Assembly (NCBI GenBank): GCA_934047225.1
Contig: OW203992.1
Location: 11,087,501 to 11,151,500 of the forward strand
Length of the DNA stretch: 64,000 bases
Direction of reading: 5' to 3'
DNA from: Ypsolopha sequella
Taxonomy: Eukaryota > Arthropoda > Insecta > Lepidoptera > Ypsolophidae
This document shows, piece after piece, positions 41,694 to 53,105 of this stretch. Each line of letters opens with the position of its first letter. Positions within the stretch are counted from its first letter, which is position 1. The notes under the pieces were generated by a model, which searched no databases, had not been told where the DNA came from, and was given only the letters and a program-made list of their open reading frames with translations. The position numbers and the translations under genes are program-made.

Positions 41694-44240
41694 TCGTTGA
41701 GTAGTTCGACTTGCTTAAATTTATATTTAATTACATTCTCTGTTTTTTATTTTTTCATTTGATTCTTCTTGACATTGAGAGGTAAATCATGCGTGCATGT
41801 TTACTTCAATACTTATTTAAGTTATTTGTATACCTTTGCGGTAGCACATAGAGTTCATAAATCATAATGTAACACCACATAAGTTCAAAATAGTTCAAAA
41901 TACCCATGTACACAAATAAAACATTCTTATCCTGAGTCTAAACCGGTTCAGTTCTAACGAGCACATAGTAGTTGAAGTCAAACTCCTCCAACAGTAAAAA
42001 AATCAGTGAAATTGTGTTAGACAAGGAGACAAAAAATTGTAAAATCGTCAAAAATTATCTTTTATTTATGAATGTACCTCATAAAAATTGGGTATTTTAA
42101 ATCACGAAGTTTTTACTTACTTGTATGAAAGATAATTATTTAGGAATGTACCCTACACATTATATCACTGTTAACAAGCAGTTGCGTATTATCGTCCGTC
42201 GCTTGTTATTCGTCCGTTAATAGACTTCCATAGATTGGAGAAAGTCACTAGGAAGACTGAATAACGCCTCACCTGCTTTCACTCTACCTCTTTTTGGGAG
42301 GGCGAACCTCATCCTAAGTCTCAATAACGCTTCCATCAAGCACGGTAGCGAACAAGCGCAAGTCCATTGCTAATATTAAAAAAAATACCCATATCGGAGT
42401 ATACCGTAAAGATTATTAGATTCTAGTGTAGACTTCAATCCAACGTCTATTAAAGTACGTCTAATTTGCATAAAGATTAGCTCGAGAGCTACATTCGTTT
42501 TGCGAGTATCTTGATCAGCAGCCATATAATTTAGGTGTTTGTGACGTCCTGATGGCTTTGACCGAATGAAACTTTGCACACATCTTTATATATGTTTCCA
42601 TTTCCCCCCACACCGCACTCCGATCCATATCTCATCATGAGGTGCAGATGGCGAGATATTTAAAAAGCGTCGAATTTATGAAATGGTTTCAGGTATAAAC
42701 TGTTTTCCATGAAACGGTAAATGTTTATTTATAGAAAAGTGTATAAACTTCGTCTGCTTTACATGAATGACGTCTGTGTGTCTCCCTTTTTTTATTTTCA
42801 GTATAGATAAAAAATTATACAACTCTCTAAACTTTGCGTAAAAACGAGGCAATATTCACGATATCCTGATAGCTATTATGATCGCGTTTCATCAAACTTT
42901 GCTTTTTGGGCTGTATAGAGACGTAGTTAGATGTCGCTAGATAATACTTATGAAAAAAAATATAAAGTAAATAAGCCATTGACTTCACATTCAGTTTTTA
43001 TTTTTTGTATGAATTTTAATGCAAACCCAGGTGTAAAAGGGCCTCTTAAGCTGAGTGAGTGACTTCTACTTGTTGTAGTTTTGTTCTCAACCCTGTTGTA
43101 GCTATTTACCGAACAATGGCTAAATCTTTATTGCTTGTATTGCTTGTATCGTAATTAAGTTTTCTTCAAAGAAAACAGTTTTCTACCTATGAAGAAAACC
43201 ACGTAAAAGTAGGTTTTTTGTTGTAGAACATTGACAAAAATATTTTTTTTAATTGTCCAATAGCAAGTTGATTTAACTTGAATGAAACGTCCTTTTTTAT
43301 ATGAGAAACCTAGTCTTTTATGAATTGTACTGCATATTACATTACAGTATAGCATTTCTTCAGCTACCTACATTTTCAGTGTTCATAAAGACAGTTAAAC
43401 AAATGAAAGGATTTCGCAACAGGGTATCTCTGGCCATAACAATAAACGTTAAGAAAAATTGCTCCAATCCTTTCCTCTTTTATTGGAGCTTTTATTATTT
43501 TAAAGTATTTCAATTAAAATGGACATTGTTTTATAAAAGAAGATTATGACAAGCCGGCAGCTTGACGTGCACAATAAGATTTTGTGGATTCCTTCTTTGT
43601 AAAACTCGCTGGGATGGAAAAAGCCACAGAATATTTTCAGTGTTTTTTGTATTGCAAAGTTTCCTAGCTTCTGTTTTAATAAGTCAGAGATGAATGAATG
43701 TTCAGTCTTTTAATTTAGCTTACCTCTTTTATTTAACTTTGGAAAGTTGTCCGTTCATAGAATCATTGCATACAATCATTGTTGAATACATCGATTGTTG
43801 ATCGAGTTCTTTTAGGTAGTATATCTTTATTTAATAACTGTTTGCTTTGAATGAAGATGTAGAGCGACATCGCGTTTTGTATGGAAACAAGGTTCTACTC
43901 CCATTTACGGTTTATAACAGATATATTAAGAAGAAAACGCATAACTTAGCGGCATAACGCATGTCCGCCCGCCCTGCTCCGTCCGCCCTAAACCATCCAG
44001 TGTAGCCAACCCTACTCTTAAACGTAGATTTGCTCTTATTGTTGGGAATTTATTTATATCTTCTATTCAAGCGTCATAAATTCCGTAATTTCGAGTTGGT
44101 GCTTCGTAAACCAATTTTTATAGTATTCACTCCAGATTTTCAAAACATAAAGTTTAGCTATTCGTAGTTATTATACAAATAAGTATTTGTTTTGCTGTAT
44201 GGTCAGCTTTTGTCATAGTAAATATTTGATTTCATAAATA
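41694..44240. other. AT-rich DNA, no supported gene
   Basis: About 2.5 kb. The first part may be LINE 3' UTR. A small hairpin (GTTTTCTTCAAAGAAAAC near 43158) was noticed. Frames of 60-82 codons (42376-42579 minus, 43155-43355 minus, 43301-43549 plus) lack recognisable features. Confidence 0.35.
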
Positions 44241-44365
44241 CATATACTCACCCTGTCTCTCAGAGGGGTAGGCAGATACTACAGATTTATATCTGCTACG
44301 ACCCTGACACACATCTTTCGCCTCGAGCATCTAAATCCATCACTCTAGTCATACTTTGATTTTAG
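44241..44365 (+). repeat. Dispersed lepidopteran repeat fragment
   Basis: ACCCTGTCTCTCAGAGGGGT, AGGCAGATACTACAGATTTA and GACCCTGACACACATCTTTC are a wording seen widely in Lepidoptera. The last part (CTTTCGCCTC...CATC(A/C)(A/C)TCTAGTCAT) also appears at about 15690-15725. Class unknown. Confidence 0.5.
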
Positions 44366-44629
44366 CCTTACCTTTATTATTTTATTTATCTTTATTCCTC
44401 ACAAAGCTCGGATGTTTTTTAAACTGACATAAGACATAAGACATAATTTATTTCCTTAAAAGTGTTAGTTTTACATTTACTTAAACCTAGTGTTAAATAC
44501 AAGAAAAAAAAAACAGGCTATCAAAAACATGAAAAACATGAAATGCGTGCAAAATTATGGCCCAGCTATGATAACCGTGAAATTAGAAACGAATTAAGCA
44601 AGTCAAAAGCTAAAAAAATAATGAATGAA
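44366..44629. other. No supported feature
   Basis: AT-rich sequence leading into the minus-strand retroelement tail. Nothing recognised. Confidence 0.35.
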
Positions 44630-44760
44630 TGAATTGACACTTTATTGTACACAAAAGACATATAAAAGAAAACAGAGTATTGAAAACATAATTTTGTACA
44701 AAGGCGGACTTGTCACTTAAAGCGATTTCTTCCAGCCAACATTATACATACACAATAAAT
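44630..44760 (-). repeat. Retroelement 3' tail, minus strand
   Basis: On the minus strand: GTTGGCTGGAAGAAATCGCT, TTAAGTGACAAGTCCGCC, TTTGTACAAAA, GTACAATAAAGTGTC and a (TTCA)n end. Same family as 33650-33790 and 56493-56612. No coding sequence is attached. Confidence 0.65.
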
Positions 44761-45574
44761 ATTATAATTAATTTTATTCATAATATAATTTCTCCAAACA
44801 TCCAACATTAGATTACCTTAAATAAATTATCGGAATTATGTTCAGCTACGACAAAAAACTCAGTCCTTTTCACACGTAAGTTTGACATTATCGTGTGAAA
44901 CGGCCGTTGCGTCGAGCTAATATGGCTTTATTTTAGTACAGTATTTTTTTAATCAAACTAAACTGGTAACACCGGCTTTTCTAGGATCATTGTTATTTAT
45001 CTCCCCCACCCATACAGCTTTTATTTCGTCCATGTCCTCAGTTTATTTGTCTTCGGGTTCCGAGGGTACATTAACGTATTTTTCTTCCCTATTAGGGTTC
45101 CTCGGCTCACCTTCAAACTTCGGCGATCGCGGAACCCAAACCAACGTTTTATTTACTTGTTTTTTAGTTCCGGGATAAGTCAAATAAAAGTTGACGATTG
45201 ATTGCGCCGTAGAAAAGCTCGTGATTCCACGGGAAAGTTTTGATGCATTAAATCGAGAGTTTGTTGAGTCATCAATAAGATAGGCGAGCTTTTTGGGTTC
45301 TGTGATGCGAAACTAAACGCGGGTTTTATAGGAAACGGTTTAAGCTGATGCGGATGAAACTTTTATTGAGAAACGGGTCAAGGATCGACTTGGGCGAGTG
45401 ATCCTGCAGAGGTAGTGTTAATTTGATATTTATTTATTTATTTATTTATGTACAGAAATTTATTTTTAATATAATATTATCGTAATATGATTTATCATAT
45501 CAATCAGAAACGATAATTAGGTGTAACTAACATGACTATACACTTGGATACACGGTGAAATAAAAAGGCTTTGT
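44761..45574. other. No supported feature
   Basis: About 800 bp; the part around 45000-45350 is less AT-rich. A 62-codon frame at 44990-45178 has no recognisable features. A TATTTATTTATTTATTTATT run lies at about 45430. Confidence 0.4.
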
Positions 45575-45579
45575 GTTGC

Positions 45580-46268
45580 GGCAGGCTCAGGGTTTTGACG
45601 GTATTGGTACAGTGAAGGCCTTATATAATGCACTTGTTTTGAGTAAACTAGAATGTAAGGTTGTCTGGGCTCCACATGAAACCAAATACTGTCTCATGTA
45701 GAACATACAAAATAAATTCATTCGGTTTTTGTACAAGAAAATGTATGGGGTCTTACTGTCCCTTGATGTATCCTACCCTATTTGTTTTAGGTATGGTGGG
45801 ATACCACAAGTGGGAAGTAAGGTGAGATTATACTCTGGCCGCTTATTTATTTAAAGTGGTCACTGGTAGGATAAGTAACCCCAGTAACTTGGGAAATATG
45901 AGGCTAGTAGTGCCTAATAGCTAATTTCGCCAACGTCGTGGGAGGCTGTTCAAAAAGAAGGACAAACTTCCATGGGGAGACACCACTTCAACGCGCTACC
46001 CGAATTCTTAATGAGGTTGGAAATAACATTGATATCTTTTCGTGTTCGTGGAGTGGGTTCACAAGGGCAACATTATATTGTTTGTGCTATCTATTGCTTG
46101 TGTACATTTTTAAAATTTCATGTTTTCTTTAATTATTATGTTATATTTTTTGTGTTTTTTAGATTTCTCGTGTTTTTTATTGTGTCTATCCTTTATGCCT
46201 GCACTGTTGCATTAGGTTTTTCAACCTGTAATAATAGTGTTAGTTGTTAAATTAAATAAATAAATAAA
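45580..46268 (+). pseudogene. LINE reverse-transcriptase fragment with AAAT tail
   Basis: The reading frames decode the region after the RT catalytic box: ALYNALVLSKLEC, VVWAPHET, then (shifted) FIRFLYKKMYGV, and later WGDTTSTRYPNS-like or RATRILNEVGNNIDIFS. These match the order in Jockey-clade LINE proteins (xxLYxSLVxSKLEYxxVVWxP...RFLYxKMYG...LLNxxxxxxDIFS). Frameshifts and stops make it a relic. The 3' UTR ends in (AAAT)n at 46246-46268. 5' truncated. Confidence 0.7.
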
Positions 46269-46299
46269 TTGGCCGGTTTCGACAGTTAGATCATCTTTA

Positions 46300-46840
46300 G
46301 ATCATCTGTCAGCATAGTGCTGGTCGTCTGTCGCGCCACGCTACCTTGAATGACGTCATTCGTCGGGCCCTTGCCAGTGCCAGTGTGCCGGCTATATTAG
46401 AGCCAAAGGGCATAGCACGCGATGACGGCAGACGGCCCGACGGAATGACGCTCATTCCTTGGAAAAACGGGCGGTCACTGATATGGGACGCAACGTGCGT
46501 TGACACATTGGCACAGTCCCATGTCCAAGTGACCGCAATAAGGGCAGGCGCGGCAGCCGCAAAAGCTGAAGTTTTAAAAAGGCGCATATATGGAGCCCTT
46601 GGCGAGGGCTTCATATTTGTGCCTTTTGCTGTAGAAACTCTTGGGCCGTGGGGTTCGGAAGCGCGGCGACTTTATAAAGAAATTTCGTCGCGCTTGGTCG
46701 ACGCTTCAGGTGACCGAAGGGCTGGAAGCTACTTTGGCCAAAGAATTAGTTTGGCCATTCAACGTGGCAACGCCGCCAGCCTTTTGGGCACCCTTCCTAA
46801 CGACGGCAGCGATCTGGCCAGCATTTTCTATTTATTGTAA
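46300..46840 (+). CDS. 5'-truncated LINE C-terminal domain, open
   Basis: An uninterrupted frame of about 175 codons (TAA at 46838-46840) without a proper start: the upstream part, SAGRLSRHATLNDVIRRALA, continues the protein and the copy is cut at its 5' end. It contains RPDGMTLIPWKNGR, LIWDATCVDTLA, PWGSEARRLYKEISSRL, SYFGQRISLAIQRGNAASLL. This is the C-terminal domain attached to RT proteins in many animal retroelements. The RPDG...WDATCVDT order resembles a PD-(D/E)XK restriction-like endonuclease, which is inference. Codons are much GC-richer than the surroundings, suggesting a recent or unusual source. It starts right after the tail of the previous LINE. Confidence 0.75.
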
Positions 46841-47440
46841 TTGTTTTAGGTTTATTTGTTAGATTTTTTTATTTTTAGGTCATCTTTAGTTAAGTTTTTA
46901 ATGTTATTTAAGTTTTTAGGTAAGTTTTTCTGTAATAGAAGCTCGATAGGAATTTATTGTAATAAATTTTAATACGATCATCTTTTAAATTGATGTTGAC
47001 AGCATTTTTTATTCTCTCCGAGATTATTGTGATAAAAACAACTACATTGACGTTTGTCTAGTGTCGAGAGAGATAATAAAAGCTTGTGGTCTAAGAGACG
47101 CCACATCGTAAGAAAAACTTTCGTTTTTTTACCATCACAACATTTAAGTTTAGTTAATAAAATAAATTCGATGTAATTTTTTGTTGTAGGTACATATATT
47201 TAAATTTTTCAGGTCTATATAGTCATTATATCTTTAATAGATCTTTTTAATACATAGTACTGGCAGAATGTCAGTGTCACAGATTATTCTGTGGCGTATG
47301 CTGAGCCAGCGCCCTTTCAGCCTCTGTGTCAAAGATTGTTATTATTTTAAGGATTCTAATGTATTTGTTATATTTTAAGCTCTAAATGTGTACTTTTCGT
47401 GTTTTTTTTGTAAGAGGCATTGAATTTTTTTTTAATATTT
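46841..47440 (+). repeat. Probable 3' UTR of the preceding LINE
   Basis: AT-rich sequence with a motif, TGGCAGAATGTCAGTGTCAC then TATGCTGAGCCAGCGCCCTT (47264-47320), that recurs in the tail at 55260-55410. The exact end is not determined. Confidence 0.5.
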
Positions 47441-48887
47441 TCAAGTTTCTATCTATCTTATATATAGATTTTTCAATATATACAAATAATTAAATTATAT
47501 TTTTTAATTTGAAACATCTTGATCAAAATGATAATAATTTCACGGAGAAAAATTCATTCACAAACGCATTATTATCCGATGCACCTTTACCAAATTTTGT
47601 GTCAGTTGAATTGTATCAAATGAAAGCGAAACGCGCCGCTGTGGAAACAGTTTCATAACACGCTGAATCACGCGGAGGTGTAGTAAACATTTGGCGCTAT
47701 TTTAAGACGTCCTTCACATACTAGAACTGTACCACGTCAGGAGTCGAGATATCGCTAGCAGACATTAATCCGCTTGTTTTGATCTCCTGGAATAGCACTC
47801 ATTTTATTTAAAAGCTTAAATAATTTTTTTTGGTTTTTCCAGCGAATCGGTTTGATAAATTATGATTATATTTGTATTAATATATAATATAATATAATAT
47901 ACATTTTTATTGAAATAAAGCCCTGATTTAATTGCCTGAAGGCAGGGCCCATAGTAACAAAGTTCTTAAATATAAAGTGTAGGAATTAAAGATATTTAGA
48001 GATCCGAAAAAAAAGGAAACCGTATTCACTTTCAGAAAATTCATGAGCTACATCTGCATCGAAAGAACACGCAGATTATGTATAAAATATGCGTATGACT
48101 GATTTTTTCTCATCCTGCTAATATATTTTTTAGATTTCAGTTTTTTCGGCGCATTTATTTGATAAATTAGGTACGGAACAATCTTACAATTTTCGCAAAT
48201 ATTGCTGTCCCAGTAAAGCGCGTGAAATGGTACAGTGAATTAGTCTAAATTCCGCAAAAGAAACCAACTCTTGCTTATTCCGGATCAGTGCATGAAAATT
48301 GCAGCAGCGGGCAATAGGGGGGCTTGCGGTGTGGTGGGGAGAAGGGGGCACTGAAGCGCACAATTATAACGAGAGAGTATAAATCAGAGTGAGTAGTTGC
48401 ACATTATTATGGCTATTCCAACACAAAATAGGAAGAAACCAACAGATGTAGATTTTGGAGATATTGTCCGGGAGTCGATTATACAGAGTGTAATCGTTAA
48501 GTGTGACCAGGCGATTATTCCGTAACTATTACAGATATCAAAAATGTTTAAACTGATATCGAAAGTACGTACCTAATCAGTAAAATTACATCAATAACTT
48601 TTTGAAAATCAAACGAGTAGTCTCCAAAATGTTGACCTTAAACATTCCCTTACATAGCTCAAATCAAATCTTTATCTACAGATAAAATACTTTATCTAAA
48701 TCAGAATATTATCAATGGAGACCCATCATCAAAATGAGAAAAAGAATACTTGTCATGATATGTCATGCATGCATGATACCGAAACCTATGGAATGAGTAT
48801 GTAGATGTATGAGACCAATCAGAAGTGAGTTAAGACATTTAGACAGACCGTTGTCGCTTGTGATTGGTTCTCTACTGGTTTTGTAAT
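47441..48887. other. AT-rich DNA, nothing recognised
   Basis: 1.4 kb with an AATATAATATAATATAATAT run near 47882. No frame over 60 codons and no inverted repeat of note. Confidence 0.45.
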
Positions 48888-49022
48888 AAATTTGGCCAAT
48901 AACAGCGCAGAATTGCGATTTTATAATGTAATATTATAACATCGGTCAAATAATGTAGGTAAAAAACCGCTTTTGTTGTTGTAATTAGCTAATTGCAATA
49001 TGGAAGTAGATAAAATATATAA
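48888..49022 (+). repeat. Local repeat family R-D, copy 1
   Basis: TTTTGTAATAAATTTGGCC, GCGCAGAATTGCGATTTTAT, AATGTAATATTATAAC and AATTGCAATATGGAAGTAGA recur in the same order at 60542-60688. Noncoding. The unit ends about 6 bp before the 49029-50541 element. Confidence 0.65.
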
Positions 49023-49028
49023 TGATGT

Positions 49029-50541
49029 ACCCAGATAACATCTGAAACTGTGTAACAGCTGTACTAGGAACTTTTAGAATGCGTTAGGCTGTATAACATA
49101 GCTGTATAGAGGCTGTATAGCCGGCTACACAGCCGTTGTACCCCCAAAAGGGGCCCCAAACTATACAGCGTTAAGTGTAGATCCAGCTGGGTAACAGCAG
49201 TATTTTCGCCTGAAGTCTGAGTAAGGGATTAATTAAATTCTATTATACAGCTACAGTTCTACAAAAACTGCTATTTTGAAGCTTACTCACGGTCTTAGGC
49301 TGGTAAAAGACTTGAAAAATTACTGCGGGAATCATTTATTCTCTTAGCTGTTATTCTCTAAACTTTATAAATCGAACGCCATTAGATAAATGTGAAGTAA
49401 CTTATAACATAACATATTTCGATTATTATGTGTTATTTTGCTTGCGGTTGCAATTTTTTCGTGAATGTTTATATTAATAATAAGCAAAAAACTCATGCGC
49501 TCTCGAAATAATCGATATTATCGACAAATTTTATGAAATATCAATCGTTTTGTTCGACCTTAGACCGAGTCTACTAATTATATAAACTAATTATTATGTA
49601 TTTATTTAGTAGCCTTTGTAAATTTCAAAGAAATAAACACTAAAACATTACGTGTAGTAAGAAATCAAGTTCTTAGGTTATGTTTTAATGGAGTTTCCAA
49701 TGAAAACAGCTGTTGCTCTTTTTTTACTCTATTATAAAGCGATCTGCTGGACGAAGGCGGAGTTAAAGATTTTTTATTAGCCTAAAGAATAATATTTTAC
49801 CATTTTTAGAATTGAATTATTCTAGTAGCTGGGAAGAAGTAGAAAATTAGTTAATAAGCTGTTTACGGTTACATTTATAATAAAAGGAACCTTTTCTGTA
49901 TTTCCAATGTACTGATGTATTTACCTATACGAACGTAATATAATATACGCTATATACGAACACAATAATTAACCTAACCTGTATACACATTCGAGAAACG
50001 TATGCAGTACCTGAACACCAGCATAAAATTTCGCTTTAAGCATTAAAATAATAGATGAGCTGGATAATCATCCACATACACACTCAGAGCTGTACAATCA
50101 TCTACAGTTTTGCCATATAAACACTGAGCGCTGTACAATAGAATAAACCTACACTTATCGTGTCGGCAGTACAATAGAGTAAGATTATGCTCTTATCCAA
50201 ACCATAGCATTTAATAACACGATTGTAAAGCGCATCGCTGTCACAGGGTGTAGAAAATATCTATTGAACAGCCGTTACACAGCTCTAGACTTCTTGACTT
50301 GCTTAAAGTATGTTTGTACACTAGACACTGTATGTTTGGTGTTTTTAATGCTATTTACAAGCTAAAAGTAAAAATTTCGGCAAGTGTACAGCCGTTACCC
50401 AGCTGCACTGTTTAAACTACATAATTTATGCTATTGTACAGCTCTAAGAAAGTTTTTAGTGTCTTGTTCATCTATTTTAAAGCGTTTGGCTGTTAATGAA
50501 CTGGAATAAAGTTTTTTTTTCAGCCTAAATGTTGCTTGGGG
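49029..50541. mobile_element. 1.5-kb element with subterminal ACAGCTGTACA arrays
   Basis: Imperfect ends read inward ACCCAGATAACAT (left) and ACCCCAAGCAACAT (right). Within 230 bp of the left end and 460 bp of the right end there are about 14 copies of a word family AGCTGTACA / GCTGTATAG / ACAGCCGTTACACAGCT in both orientations, for example at 49058, 49102, 49113, 49163, 49244, 50088, 50128, 50265, 50387 and 50434. The centre (49270-50050) has none and no frame over 60 codons. Subterminal word arrays are typical transposase-binding clusters; the superfamily is unknown. Confidence 0.6.
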
Positions 50542-50557
50542 TATTTGTTTTTAAATT

Positions 50558-50941
50558 GCTTTTCAATGCAAGTGCTCGTAAAGGCCCACTTTTTATGCAT
50601 CAAAACCGAACAGAAAGTTGATTATTTTGCCCTAGGCCTTTTTTTTTAAATTTGTTTACGAGAAGTTCGCTAACCTGCAACCTTTCCTGTGTAAATGTTA
50701 TACTTACTTTTTTTCCACTGTTTAATGACTCTGGATACACTCCTTTTACGCCAATCATAATTTTAAGTTCACAAGATTATATTTGTTTTATTTCCTCACA
50801 CTATGCATTGAAAAACGTAGTATGATACACGGGCGTAAGAGCAATAAATTACTCGGTTACGTTTAAAACACTCGCTACGCTCGTGTTTTAAATCGTCCTC
50901 GTAATTTATTCCTTTTCGCTCTTGCAGCATAAACTACTATT
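50558..50941 (+). repeat. Local repeat family R-B, full copy 2
   Basis: Same unit as 5459-5853, with all landmarks kept, from TTTTCAATGCAAGTGCTCGT to GCAGCATAAACTACTATT. It begins 17 bp after the preceding element. Confidence 0.75.
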
Positions 50942-51340
50942 AAAGTTTGAGCTAGAGTAGCTAGGTAGGTAGGTATTATTCATGTCGTTTTAATACAAGC
51001 GAACCCAAAGTTAGTTTCTCTTTCAACCAGTATTCTTAGTTTCAAGGCGGGCTAAAAATCAACACCGACTTTGTTTGTTCGTAAATCGTTTTCAGTGGTT
51101 TGAAAAAGCAGACGTGAATTGTGATTTATTTGGCAAGCTTTACTTTTCGCCCGTTTCTTTGTTAATGAAAGTACCTATTATATATATGTACAATAAGAAC
51201 TATATTCAAATGAAATATAAATGCTAAATCTACTATTTCCACATAGTAATCTATTAATATTATAACATCTGTGTCTTTAGTAATAATAAAATAGGTAGTT
51301 AAAATGTCGCGTCTTTACATTTAATATGTTTTCAAATTTT
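50942..51340. other. No supported feature
   Basis: AT-rich sequence; a GTAGGTAGGTA run at 50967 is the only simple repeat noted. Confidence 0.4.
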
Positions 51341-51592
51341 AAAGTGATGTAAGCTATAAATTATAAGTGTTTCTATCTGCCTATCTGTCTGTCTGTATGT
51401 ATGTATGTATGTATGTTACGTTTTTACTCGAGAACCACTCAATGGATTTAGATGCGGTTTGTTACTTTATTATCATTGTAGTGACCCTGATCAACATATA
51501 GACGATAAAGAGTGTTGATTAAATAATTGCTAAGCCGAAAACGGGGCTAAGAATGAATAAACGCAGGCGAAGCAGTGGTCGAAAGGCTAGTT
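51341..51592 (+). repeat. Dispersed lepidopteran repeat
   Basis: CTGTCTGTCTGTATGTATGT, ACTCGAGAACCACTCAATGG, GATTTAGATGCGGTTTG and a close AGGCGAAGCAGTGGTCGAAAGGCTAGTTA fit, in order, a common lepidopteran non-autonomous repeat (microsatellite head, GAACGGATTT body, GGGCAAAAGCTAGTTA end). Confidence 0.55.
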
Positions 51593-51595
51593 ACG

Positions 51596-51709
51596 GAATA
51601 GAAACGCAGAAGGAAAGTAAAACTTCATATGGGCAGCGATAAAGCGGGATTCGAACTCGGTACTTTCGCTTACAAAGCGATTGCTCTACCAACTGAGCTT
51701 AAGTTTAAA
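51596..51709 (-). pseudogene. tRNA-Thr-like fragment joined to TAGAAACGCAGAA sequence
   Basis: On the minus strand 51700-51636 reads AGCTCAGTTGGTAGAGC (D arm with A box), TCGCTTTGTAAGCGA (anticodon loop TTTGTAA, anticodon TGT, Thr) and GAGTTCGAATCCCG (T arm with B box). The flanks do not pair as an acceptor stem, so it is not a functional tRNA. Immediately beyond its 3' side is TTTACTTTCCTTCTGCGTTTCTA (reverse of TAGAAACGCAGAAGGAAAG...), the same sequence that joins the tRNA-like centre at 41231-41401. Confidence 0.65.
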
Positions 51710-52489
51710 ACAACTGACGATTTGACTCATCTGCCTTCCTATATCTTGTTCGCAATGATATGTAGTTCTCACTTTACTGTGAGTCACTTGGTCCACGGAT
51801 CATACAAAATCAATTGAAACTTCCCATGATTTGAAAACCTTATATATTGAGAAAAACTAAACCCACGAGTATAAGAATATATGCATGTATATTTACCAAA
51901 TAAAAGGCTGTAATAACACGCGATAAGAACTATTTGTTTCATCTAATAAGCAACAAAAGTGCTTAACTTTTGTTGCTTTTCACCCCTCTAGGCTTTGTGC
52001 TACTTAATTTGTCCCTCTACACAAGGAATTATGATGCTTATCACAATGTAGTAAGAGCTTTAGCAGGTGACCCGAAATACGGCTCTAGAAAGGCGGTAAT
52101 CGTTAAGAAAATAGTTATCTGGGAGTGGGAATCGAAAACGTTGTAATTGTTGAACATCTAGCCGTAGTGTGGCCTCTTCTGATACACTGAGAAAAAAATT
52201 CTGGTTCCGTTAGCCTGAATATAGTTAATTTAAACAGAAAACATTGTACTATATGTGACCTTTATATTTATTGTTCATTTTACTTATTTATTGTTCAGTT
52301 TACTTGAACAATCTAATGTAGACAATAATTCAAGAAAATATAACATAATTCTGTTTTTATTTACAAGGTTTTTTTTACAAAACGATCTGGTAGTATTGTA
52401 AAAATATTTATTCTCCGTGTACGTAGAGTTTAGATTTAAAAAATGTTTCAAGACTTTCATCCATCCATCTGCTTGATTCATCCACCTGC
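51710..52489. other. No supported feature
   Basis: Includes a local inverted pair, AGCAACAAAAGTGCTTAACTTTTGTTGCT near 51949, and nothing else recognised. Confidence 0.4.
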
Positions 52490-52837
52490 TACAAAATCCA
52501 AATCTACAATGGCATCCCTGATAACCTCAAGTCATTGCCGAATAATCAATTTAAAAGTAAACTTTTTAAATGGTTGCAGGGACATTGTTTCTATTCAATA
52601 AAAGAATTTAGGGAAGTTTCTAATTATAAACATACATAGTTATTTAAAAAGAGGCATTCTAAAACATAATTAGTAATTGTATTTAATTGTAAATAATTTG
52701 TTGACAACATTATCATTAATTTAAGTATTTGCATGCTATAACACTAGCTGATTAAGGCGTTCTTTTGTATACTCCTAATAACCAATGTACCCTTATCACA
52801 GCAAATAAATATTTTCTTTCTTTCTTTCTTTCTTTCC
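52490..52837 (+). pseudogene. LINE C-terminal fragment with CTTT tail
   Basis: In frame: IYNGIPDNLKSLPNNQFKSK then LFKWLQGHCFYSIKEF, the same C-terminal module as at 3184-3672 and 41490-41693. The 3' UTR runs to AAATAAATATT and a (TTTC)n tail at 52812-52837. 5' truncated to about 45 codons. Confidence 0.75.
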
Positions 52838-53105
52838 TGCTGGACATAGGGATTTCCAAGATTTCGCCATTTGGTGGTCCTCCTGGAAGCAGTGCCCATA
52901 CTCACACACGCTGGGCAGGCAGGTTGGTAAGCGCGGAGCCGAAACCGTCGCACCAGTGACTCCACTGCCCGTTTCCGGTCTGTTTTTTATAAGGGCCGGC
53001 AATTGGGGATGTATTTAATGCCATCAATCGGTCCCAGGTATGGTGGGGCCACCTGGTTGTGTCTATTTGGGAGCTGTCCTTTTACTCTCCCCTGAATAAG
53101 TCCAG
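52838..53105 (+). repeat. GC-rich lepidopteran repeat, copy 2
   Basis: Begins CTGCTGGACATAGGGATTTC directly after the CTTT tail. ACTCACACACGCTGGGCAGG, CGCACCAGTGACTCCACTGC, CATCAATCGGTCCCAGGTAT and GGGAGCTGTCCTTTTACTCT follow as in 10195-10485. Frames on both strands (60-73 codons) arise from its GC content. Confidence 0.6.
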
